Shown: positions 35,341-44,539 of the stretch, piece by piece
Numbering within the stretch: position 1 is the stretch's first letter
Layout: each line of letters starts with the position of its first letter
Assembly: GCA_963082875.1 (NCBI GenBank)
Contig: OY720102.1
Span: 14,916,990-14,980,989, forward strand
DNA: 64,000 nt
Direction of reading: 5' to 3'
Source: Corella eumyota
Taxonomy: Eukaryota > Chordata > Ascidiacea > Phlebobranchia > Corellidae
Translations under genes and position numbers: made by a program
The notes under the pieces: generated by a model
Database searches by the model: none
What the model was told of the DNA's origin: nothing
What the model saw: only the letters and a program-made list of their open reading frames with translations

Positions 35341-36094
35341 GCAAATTTAAGTTAGCTTTAGAATTTATGGATATTATTAAATATATTTTACAGTCATTAA
35401 TCTGCTGATAATTGTCGCCAAGTGTCTTACCACTACACTATGCCGTCGATAGTTAAATTTATTTACAATTAAACCTTTTGAAACTGGAAATAAAACAGTC
35501 AATATATATAAGATGGTACTAAAATACAGAATGCAAAAAGTTGAGGGTTCGGAAAATAGTAAGGGGGCATATGTAAACGTTAACAAAAAATCACTGAATG
35601 CGAAAAGGGTAAAATTTTTATACTTTTCTCTATCATCCCTCAGTCCTAAATAAATACCGACTTTATCCCACAGTGAAATACAAAATTTCCGTTCCATCCC
35701 ACATTCTCCAAATTTTTGTTAACGTTTACCTTTAGTATTATCTAATATAGATCTAAGAAAATAAAATAATATTAGCATGCAAAATTAACAACTACTCACT
35801 GTGTTGAATTCTTCACATCTCTGCATTTTGTGTTTGACAGTTTTTCAACATTTATGTCCAAAGTCAAACAAGCCATGTCTCCAAAATGAACGTCCTGTGC
35901 CATTTCCTTTCAGGTGACACCGATCATAAAATGACCCAACTCCCCAAACCCATAACACAACATTAGGATTGTTATACAATACCAATGATACATGGGCTCC
36001 CCTTTAAATGTTTTAACCATTTTGAAATTGTTTTCCTAATGTTAAAGTAAACTGAATTTAAATTCTGTTAAAATATATTTTACATTTATTAATT

Positions 36095-36271
36095 AGCGAT
36101 GCGGAAAGGTCGACTTGACAACTTAAAAAAAGCTGCCGATTAAGTGCTGGTTCAAGATCATACGGTTTATAGCACCTTACTTAAGAGCGCTACAGCATGG
36201 AAGCAATGAGAATCGAACCCAGGACCTCATGTAGTGAAGCCAAGTATTCTGACCACTACACCATGCTGCCA
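36095..36271 (-). mobile_element. SINE
   Basis: Reversed B box GAGAATCGAACCCAGGAC and CACTACACCATGCTGCC, with a shortened tail. Just upstream of the transporter's first exon. Confidence 0.65.
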
Positions 36272-36654
36272 TTAAAGGATATATAATTTTAAAACTTAAT
36301 ACATAAAAATTGTTCGTTATTCGTTTAAATATTAATAAAATAATAAAAATCATATTCAGCAAAAAGATTTAATTTATGCCTAAAATTAACTTAAAATTTT
36401 ATCCAGAATATATCAGCTAACGCAAACAATTTTGGCAAATATTGCCAGACCATAACTTTTCTGATTTTTTTAACTTAAATATATCTTAACATTTCTTTGT
36501 TTTTACTTTATAATTTGCTCAATTAATCTAAAAACATCTGTTTTTGGTCTGTTTACAAAATCACATTTCCTCAACGCGATGTCAACAAAAAGTTGAAGTA
36601 GTAACTCATATGCGGCGTACGAAAAATGTCACCACTTTTTAAATGTTTATTGCA
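36272..36654. other. AT-rich spacer upstream of the transporter
   Basis: No gene seen. Present only in this unit within the window. Confidence 0.45.
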
Positions 36655-36907
36655 AGAAAGTCGCCTTCAAGACCTAAATATAGGGCAACAACGTTACCTC
36701 GACCCAGTCTTAAGTTGCCTTTAGCATGTTAGAGTATTATTGATTATATTTGCACAATAACTAAACTGCTTTATAAGTAATGACTTAGCAAGAGTTTAGG
36801 TCGTTTATAGCACCTTACTCAAGGGCGCTACTGCATGAGAGCACTGGGAATTAAGTCCAGGACCTCGTATAGAAAAGCCTAGTGTTCTGACTATTACACC
36901 AGGCATA
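36655..36907 (-). mobile_element. tRNA-derived SINE, diverged
   Basis: Recognisable head (GGAATTAAGTCCAGGACC, ACTATTACACCAGGC) and middle part, with more differences than the other SINEs. Confidence 0.6.
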
Positions 36908-36994
36908 ATTTAACTAATACCGTTTTACTAATTAAACATGAATTAGAAACTGTACAAAAAAACGATGTTTTACCATTTTTATAACAAACAAACA

Positions 36995-38010
36995 AGCGCA
37001 AGACATCTACCTCAAAAACTACCAAGCGACCTAAAGACAACGACGGACAAAAGGCTAAGCTCTATAACCAACTACCTCTACTTAGTTTATAACAAACAAA
37101 ACTAACTATACACACAATTGCGCAAGACATCTAACAAAAACCTAGCTAGGAACCTAACTACTAAGACTAAAGCGCAAGACATCTACCAAAAACCTGCCAA
37201 GCGAACTAACCACTAAGACTAAAGCGCAAGACATCCACCAAAAAAACTAGCAAGCAACCTAACTGCTAAGACTGTAGTGCAAGACATCTACCAAAAAACT
37301 TACCAAGCAATCTAACCACTAAGACTAAAGCGCAAGACATCCACCAAAAAACCTACCAAGCGACCTAACTACTAAGACTGTAGTGCAAGACATCTACCAA
37401 AAAACCTACCAAGCGATCTAACCACTAAGACTAAAGCGCAAGACATCCACCAAACAACCCAGCAAGCAACCTAACTACTAAGACTAAAGCGCAAGACATC
37501 TACCAAAAAAACTAGCAAGCGACCTAACTACTAAGACTAAAGCGCAAGACATCTACCAAAAAAACTAGCAAGCGACCTAACTACTAAGACTAAAGTGCAA
37601 GACATCTACCAAAAAACCTAGCAAGCGACCTAACTACTAAGACTGTAGTGCAAGACATGCACCAAACAACCCAGCAAGCGACCTATCTACTAAGACTGTA
37701 GTGCAAGACATCTACCAAAAAACCTAGCAAGCGACCTAACCACTAAGACTAAAGCGCAAGACATCCACCAAAAAAACTAGCAAGCGACCTAACTACTAAG
37801 ACTGTAGTGCAAGACATGCACCAAACAACCCAGCAAGCGACCCAACTACTAAAACTGTAGTGCAAGACATCTACCAAAAAACCTAGCGAGCGACCTAACT
37901 ACTTAGACTAAAGCGCAAGACATCCACCAAACAACCCAGCAAGCGACCTAACTACTAAGACTAAAGCGCAAGACATCTATCGAAAAACCTGGCAAGGGAC
38001 CTGACTACTA
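36995..38010. repeat. 53-54-bp minisatellite, about 19 copies
   Basis: The unit contains GCGCAAGACATCTACCAAAA, GCAAGCGACCTAACTACT and AAGACTAAA or AAGACTGTA. It is unrelated to the 58-bp family and seen only here, taking the place that the 58-bp arrays occupy in the other units. Confidence 0.92.
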
Positions 38011-38333
38011 AAACGGACTAAAGCTTTAAAACTGTGCCAATTTAGGGGAAAGCAGTTCCTGCCATAGCGTAGGTGATCCGATATTCAAAAAAGCGAACAG
38101 TCGATCAAAGCCATCGGCCTAAAGGCACTACAAGCTGATCAGACGCGCTTATAAAACCAATGAATATCCACGTACGGAGAAGTGCTTGGCCTCCCATTGT
38201 CGTTGGGAGGCCTCCCATTTAATCTTCCCTAACTGTACGTTAAACATCGAAATCTTGAGTCTAGGTTAAGTCTAAAATAAAGCTATTTGTAGTCCTTTGT
38301 AAAAGTCTAAATTAAAGCTTTGGCAAGAGAGAT
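38011..38333. other. Unit-specific spacer with hairpin
   Basis: Contains a perfect 9-bp hairpin GGCCTCCCA (38,188-38,196) / TGGGAGGCC (38,204-38,212), followed by a direct repeat of GGCCTCCCATT. No gene seen; possibly the end of the repeat-bearing insertion. Confidence 0.5.
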
Positions 38334-38470
38334 TTGTTCAATCTCGTCTTCTAATCCTTCCCACACCTCTGTTTTAAGAGCAGGTAGTATTGTGCGGGAT
38401 GGTATTCAAACCTGGGCTCTAGAACTTTCATAAGATCTCTAAAACCTTCGTCATTTAAAACATTTCGTCA
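38334..38470 (-). pseudogene. hAT transposase fragment, shorter copy
   Basis: Matches 13,791-13,925. The segment shared between units 1 and 2 starts again here. It does not stay in a single open frame. Confidence 0.6.
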
Positions 38471-38889
38471 ATGAAAATAGCTGCAAATTTTTAGTATTAA
38501 AACTTCTTTTGTTGCCTGCCACTTTAAATAACTAATTTGCATTTATTACACATTGCTTTACTTTCACTATCTTTGATTACAGTCTTTACCAAATATTAGA
38601 CCTACGATTTGACATCGCAGTAACTGTTCACTTAAAAATAGAAAATTTAAATATTACTACTATAGACTTTGTTACATTATATTTATTCACACATTTAATA
38701 AACCCAATTATTACAGCCTTAACATTTTAGTACATTTACAGAATTTTGTAAGATTTAAATATAATAACACGGATTATTTGTTCAAATTATAAAATTAATT
38801 ACTTTAAAAGTTTTAATATAGTACATAACTAAAGAATTTTAATTAACAACTAGGAATTAAAATAATCAACCGAAAGAAATATGTGATTA
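38471..38889. other. 3' flank of gene 2
   Basis: AT-rich, equivalent to 13,936-14,355. No gene seen. Confidence 0.45.
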
Positions 38890-39027
38890 CTAGCAAGATA
38901 AAAGCTCCATGTGAAGAACGGGAACATCATACCAGGTTTGTGGATACAATCGAACATAGCGAGCACTTATAGGTTGAGGAAAGTTGTTGAACTTGTAACC
39001 ATTTCTATCTTCATTACCAACAAAGAC
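38890..39027 (-). CDS. Gene 2 exon 4, end of F5/8C domain
   Basis: Phase 0 acceptor; VFVGNEDRNGYKF to MELLSC and stop TAG. It contains the only synonymous difference found between the two domains (an Ile codon before SARYV). Confidence 0.88.
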   Translation of the reverse strand, partial: VFVGNEDRNGYKFNNFPQPISARYVRLYPQTWYDVPVLHMELLSC

Positions 39028-42000
39028 CTTTAAAAAGATTTAATATAATATTTAACGTAATAATATTTAGGTTTAAGATATTAATTATTTAAATTTTATA
39101 ACTTTAATAATCGCGCGTTGTTCATCGCTTCACATTTAACTTAAAGGAACTGCAACATGCAAAATTAAAATGTTTATAAAGGGCATTGTGACGTGTTTGC
39201 CAACCCCTGATTACAATCTAAATGGCTTATTTCCTGCCCAAAAGTTACGGATTTTTGCTATTTTAAATAAAAAAATGTTACAACGATGCTTAAATTTAAG
39301 TTATCGACTTTATATTTAAGTTGTGCATAATTTAAGCTTAAGCATTCGTGTTGACACTGTTTTTAGGGAGCTAGAACAGCGTCCATAGCAACGTGATATA
39401 AATAGGTTCCATGTCTTGTAAAAAACAGTTTTATGGACATAAATCACAACCACAAAATCAAATGTAGCCTGCACTTAAAAAAACTGTTTTTAATTAACAC
39501 TAAGGCTAAAAAGAAAGCTGTTTTTAAGTAAGTTAGGTACTATAAACTGCTTTCCAAGCTACTTCGTACGCTGGGACCAAAGTAGCTACGTTCGGTCTTA
39601 AGAAAACAGTAGATTATAACTTGCGTTAAATTATAAACTTACAACTTATTTACTACTTGAAAAAACATAAAAACGTCTTTCAACAAGTAGTAAACCCCAT
39701 TTGGGGCTATAAATGTAAGTGAAAGTCAGCACTGGAAAATAATAAAACTGAAATACAAAATCGGTAAAAAATTGTGCTCCAGTTTAGCCTTAGAACCTGC
39801 AGGATTTAAAAAAACATCAATATTGCTATATTGGACATATTTTAATAAAAAAACGTTTTTCCAGTCAAACAACGACTAAAGACCGAGTACAAACATAAGA
39901 AAAGCCCACATAATTATTTTCACACCGGTTCGCGGGATTTTTACAATGTTAATTTTTAAAATTACAAAACTTTAGATTAATAAAAAATTTAAAACTGTCG
40001 CAGACCCTTTATTGTTACACGACGCATAATTAAGTTTTGTAACAAGCTATGACGTCACAAAACAATTAGAATAGGGATTGTTTAAACAATGATTTGCTTG
40101 GTTATTATCATCTAGCTTGTAAACATCACACAACTTTTAAAAACAAGTTTTGGTGATTTTAATTGAAACATTTTTAATAAAATAAACTTTTTAAATTAAT
40201 TAACACCAATTAATTAAAAACTGTTTCTAAATTTTAATAAGTTAAACAAAATAAATTTTCGTTTTAAATTTAAGCTTACCAGATCATTTCCATTATTTTG
40301 GATGAACTGCATATCTGATGTACTGGACCCATAAGATATCTTAAAGCTGGTGACCCAACCATAACTATTGTAATCTCCTTGTGTCACAACCCCTGTCACT
40401 TGAGTTGATGTCTTGAGGTCAATTTGGATCCATTCCCCAACCCTGTCTATTAATTAAAATAAAACAATGTTAATGTTTATTTTCCACTAATTACAAAAGT
40501 TGTGAAACTTTATTGTAAGATAGAAAATAATTCCAACAACTCACATTGTTTAGGTAACCAACCATAGGTATGAGCATCCAACCTTGCTTTATGTGGTGAG
40601 TAGGTGCTGCTGGCATAAGAACTAGCTGTGATGTCACTATCCGCTATTCTTCCATCTTTTAACCCAAGTCCACATACACTAACTATAAATATTTATGTTT
40701 ATTTAGAATTAATCTTATAAGTTGGCATGATTTAGCTTAACTCTTAAATATTTAAATTGTAAAATTAAATATTACAAAATGTTTATAAATTGTTATATTG
40801 TCTGCTTACTGTTAGAACTTCGTAACTCAAAATTTGACAACAAATATACATTTAGCGGAATTTAAAAAATTATTTAGTTTGTAATTAAAAATATCTTTTT
40901 ATTAATTTATCATTTGATTTTTGAACTTTAAATAACCGTGTATTTTAAGTTAAAAGATCGAGTGGTTAAAGTTTTGTTAACATACAAATGTTGTTAAATT
41001 AAAACTGACATAATAACTAAATATCGGGTGTTAATATAATAATGTAGGAAAAGCACTTAGCATCGCAATCAGTTACGCTGCAAATGCTTTCCTAGCCTCA
41101 AAACAGCTGTGGTGCTGGTTCGCAAAGAACGGCAAAAATCACATGCATTGACAGCCGTGATGTAATTTTCGCCGTGAAACTGGGGGTATCAAAAGCAAAA
41201 ATATTTACAAACGGAAAATGAAGGAACCGGAAAACGAAGAAACCGGAAAATGAAGGAACCGGAAAAGAAAGGAACCGGAAAATGAAGGAACGGAAAATGA
41301 CAGAACCGGAAAATGAAGGAACCGGAAAATAAAGGAACCGGAAAATGAAGGAACCGGAAAATGAAGGAACCGGAGAATGAAGGAACGAAAAATGAAGGGA
41401 CCGGAAAATGAAGGAACCGGAAAATGAAGGAACCGGAAAATGAAGGAACCGGAGAATGAAGGAACGAAAAATGAAGGGACCGGAGAATGAAGGAACCGGA
41501 AAATGAAGGAACCGGAAAATGAAGGAACCGAAAAATAAAGGAACCGGAAAAGGAAGGAACCGGAGAATGAAGGAACAGAAAATGAAGGAACCGGAAAATA
41601 AAAGAACCGGAAAATGAAGGAACGGAAAATGAAGGGACCGGAGAATGAAGGAACGGAAAATGAAGGAACCAGAAAATGAAGGAACCGAAAAATAAAGGAA
41701 CCGGAAAAGGAAGGAACCGGAGAATGAAGGAACAGAAAATGAAGGAACCGGAAAATAAAAGAACCGGAGAATGAAGGAACGGAAAATAAAGGAAGCGGAA
41801 AAAGAAGGAACCGGAAAATGAAGGAACCGGAAAAGGAAGGTACCGGAGAATAAAGGAACGAAAAATAAAGGAACCAGAAAATAAAAGAACCGAGAAATAA
41901 AGGAACCGGAAAATGAAGGGACCGAAGAATGAAAAAACGGAAAATGAAGGAACCGGAAAATAAAAGAACGGAAAATGAAGGAACCGGAGAATGAAGGAAC

Positions 42001-43992
42001 GAAAAATGAAGGAACCGGAAAATGAAGGAACCTGAGAATGAAGGAACGGAAAATGAAGGAGCCGGAAAATGAAGGAACCGGAAAATGAAGAAACCGGAGA
42101 ATGAAGGAACGGAAAATGAAGGAGCCGGAAAATGAAGGAACCGGAAAATGAAGGAACCGGAAAATGAAGGAACCGGAAAATAAAGAAACGGAAAATGAAA
42201 AAACCGGAAAATGAAGGAACCGGAAAATGAAGGAACTGGAAAATGAAGAAACCGAAGAATGAAAGAAAGTGAAGAAAGGAGAGGCGGAATCCTAAAAAAT
42301 AAAAAATTCCGCGTCCCCCAAAAAAGAATACGTAAGAACCCCTTTTCAGGCAAAATAATAACTTTCGTTCTGTGAACCCAAATAACTGTGCAAACTCGCT
42401 GCCATCCTATGCGGTTAAAAGCCGTACAAATTTATTAACAATAAGAGAATTACAGAGAAACAATATTTATATGTATTGGTTATAGAAAAGGGTATGAAAA
42501 CTAAGAAATACCTTTTTATTCAAGGACAGATCTAATTACCCATAAGGTAATTAGAATAACCAAATATATTTCGTCATTATATTGAAATAGTCAAACATTT
42601 TATAGACGCTATCTATGTACATATCAACGCCCCAATTTTGGATTTAGGTTATATCTCGATAACATTTCCTGTTGTTGTTTAGTTTTTACTATATAGTAAA
42701 AACCTTTAAAAAACATTATCAATAGTGACATAGTTCTTTTTATGTATGCGTTAGATTTTTGCTGAATATATTTTTCCGTAATCTTGTGATAATTAATTAA
42801 TTTGATATAGAATTACCATCCATTTTAAATTACAGTAAAACGTACAGCCATGTAATGTAGTTTTGTATTATTAAACCAGTATATTATTTATTTTCGCATT
42901 GCAGAATAATTTAGTTTGTGTCTATTATGTACCTTTTGATTAAGATGTCGCTTTACGTGGAAGGCGAAGTTGTGAGTGTGTTGTATTTTTGATAATTGTG
43001 ATTGTGGAGAAAGAAGTTAGTGTATTTTATATGATAATGATGTTAGTTTAGAAATGATTTAGCGTAATGTAATATTGTAATATTATCGCCCCTATTTTTG
43101 TATATATATTGTTACCAATAAAGTATGTTAACCAGAATTGTATTTGAATAAGGTTTTACCTAGGAATATATTTAAGTATTTTAATACATTACTGGACCTT
43201 TCTGTCACCTTAACCCAATTCCCTACAATAACTAAATATCTATGATGAAATTAATTTTATAGATAAGTTTTAGCACTTTAAAAATGCCACTGTATTAAGT
43301 ATACTTGTCTATATAAGGAACAATGTTAATAAACCATACAAAATAGACTTGCAAGGTTTAAAAAGTTATTTAATTGTCTTAAAATTGTTTTTATTTTAGT
43401 TTTGAGGTTCTACCAGTAAGCCGATGATATTATCATTATTTAACAAATATAAAGTAACCAAAATACCTGCTTTATCAGGAAAAAATCTTTGAAACATTGC
43501 AGCAATTTCATCATGACACGAACACTCCCCAGTAGCCCCAACTGACCCAATTTCACCCTTAGGACCTATGGGGCCAATTTTACCCCTGAAACCTTGTTCA
43601 CCTCTAACGCCAGCGCCCCCAACTGACCCAATTTCACCCTTAGGACCTATGGGGCCAATTTCACCCCTGAAACCTTGTTCACCTCTAACGCCAGCGCCCC
43701 CAACTGACCCAATTTCACCCTTAGGACCTATGGGGCCAATTTCACCCATGAAACCTTGCTCACCCCTGGCACCAGGACCCCCAATTGCCCCAATTTCACC
43801 CCTTGAACCTTTTTCACCTTTCTCCCCAGCTGGTCCAAGCTTGCCTGGTCTCCCTTGGGTTGATCTTAGCTCCCTGAAAGCGGGACTATCGGGGCTTGCA
43901 TTAAAACAAACTTTGTTTTTTCTGGATGCAGCTAAGCATAACCAGAAGCACAAAAACATAAATATTTTCAAACTCATTTCGGCAAGTTTCAA
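38890..43992 (-). CDS. Secreted collagen-stalk F5/8C (discoidin) protein, gene 2
   Basis: Exons 43467-43992, 40545-40682, 40280-40446 and 38890-39027; 969 nt, 322 residues, same phases as gene 1. Signal peptide nearly identical; N-tail with a single Cys (Cys29) and about fifteen changed residues; 36 Gly-X-Y triplets (47-154), one 27-residue block more than gene 1; neck CSCHDEIAAMFQRFFPDKA, different from gene 1 and three residues longer; F5/8C domain with the same framework but other loops: YASSTY, WLPKQY, GDYNSYGW and TWYDVPVLHM. The exons are open and the splice sites intact, so it looks functional. Longer stalk, different neck and different loops suggest a paralogue with its own trimer and its own target. 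This is an inference; the ligand is unknown. Confidence 0.87.
39028..40279. other. Intron 3 of gene 2
   Basis: Close match to 14,494-15,680 with one insertion of about 80 bp near 39,480-39,560. The inverted repeats of gene 1 are also present. No gene seen. Confidence 0.6.
40280..40446 (-). CDS. Gene 2 exon 3, middle of F5/8C domain
   Basis: RVGEWIQIDLKTS, VTGVVTQGDYNSYGW and VTSFKISYGSS; 167 nt like gene 1. Its 12 differences from gene 1 all change amino acids and fall in two loops. Confidence 0.88.
40545..40682 (-). CDS. Gene 2 exon 2, start of F5/8C domain
   Basis: VCGLGLKDGRIADSDITASS, the loop YASSTY, KARLDAHTYGW and LPKQ; 138 nt like gene 1, with matching splice sites. Confidence 0.88.
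40683..43466. other. Intron 1 of gene 2 with minisatellite
   Basis: 2.78 kb. It holds the conserved hairpin near 41,044-41,093, the GGAA minisatellite (41,212-42,260) and an AT-rich kilobase (42,360-43,390) closely matching the gene 1 intron. Confidence 0.7.
41212..42260. repeat. 15-16-bp GGAA-rich minisatellite, about 66 copies
   Basis: Unit AAGGAACCGGAAAATG with variants, in intron 1 of gene 2. Compared with the gene 1 array it has more 16-bp units and fewer accgtagaatg variants. Confidence 0.93.
43467..43992 (-). CDS. Gene 2 exon 1, signal peptide and longer collagen stalk
   Basis: The ATG is conserved with the other copies; the donor is AAGCAG/gtattt, phase 1. The extra 81-bp block (GEIGSVGGAGVRGEQGFRG type) is an in-exon tandem duplication that lengthens the stalk by nine triplets. 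Confidence 0.86.
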
Positions 43993-44280
43993 GTTACAAT
44001 TGTTTTATTCTAAACTCATTTAACAAGCTAGTTATATTTTTTTTATTAATATTTATCACTAATAATTGAAAATAACTTTCCGTCTGTTCCGACATTTTTG
44101 TATCAAAACACGCAGGTACCAAAACGCACCAAAAATTATATCTTGATTAATTTTCAAATCGGCTGCAATTTAAAAATAATTAAAAACTTTTTAAACGAGA
44201 TATGACGACACTATGACGTAACAAAAATAGCAACGCTGCATTAAAATACTTATTCGAATTGTTGTCTAACAAGATTTGAC

Positions 44281-44530
44281 GCTATAGTTTAATTGTGATG
44301 TCATAATCTACTAAAGTAACGACAAAGCCCGCTATAGTTTAATTGTGATGTCATAATCCACCAAAGTAACAACATAGCCCGCTATAGTTAAATTGTGATG
44401 TCATAATCTACCAAAGTAACGACAAAGCCAGCTATAGTTAAATTGTGATGTCATAAACTACTAAAGTGACGACAAAGCCCGCTATAGTTTAATTGTGATG
44501 TCATAATCTACTAAAGTGACGTTAAAGCCC
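44281..44530. promoter_or_regulatory. Five 50-bp repeats with TGATGTCA upstream of gene 2
   Basis: Units start at 44,281, 44,331, 44,381, 44,431 and 44,481, each with AATTGTGATGTCATAA followed by a GTGACG/GTAACG element. They lie 290-540 bp upstream of the minus-strand ATG and directly before the BEL/Pao fossil. Gene 1 has two units. A CREB/ATF-type role is a guess from the motif. Confidence 0.5.
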
Positions 44531-44539
44531 GCTACCGGA

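Larger units (their letters stand above)
31123..36020 (-). pseudogene. Spinster-like MFS transporter, full-length but damaged copy 2
   Basis: Ten exons: 35800-36020, 34798-34950, 34224-34334, 33805-33967, 33449-33584, 32924-33025, 32497-32650, 31829-31951, 31539-31736 and 31123-31238. All have GT-AG borders and matching phases, and the undamaged layout corresponds to about 492 residues, normal for a 12-helix carrier. Landmarks: TM1 LMLCYGFGELGHFMIGV; a Cys/Asn-rich first loop with NGT and NYT; GDKYNR between helices 2 and 3; LLRVGFGAG; ESACTPLTSS; PAQSRATA; and the last helix FFFLLTQISLLRGSPH. Two lesions are visible: an in-frame TGA at 35,910-35,912 just after TM1, and a 2-bp loss in exon 7 (about 32,645) relative to the other two copies. 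Hence a pseudogene, unless these are sequencing or allelic errors. Substrate unknown. Confidence 0.82.

Noticed and set aside
35910-35912. TGA as a selenocysteine codon in the transporter
   Set aside because: No reason for selenocysteine in an MFS carrier, and the same copy has an independent frame-breaking 2-bp loss; decay is simpler.
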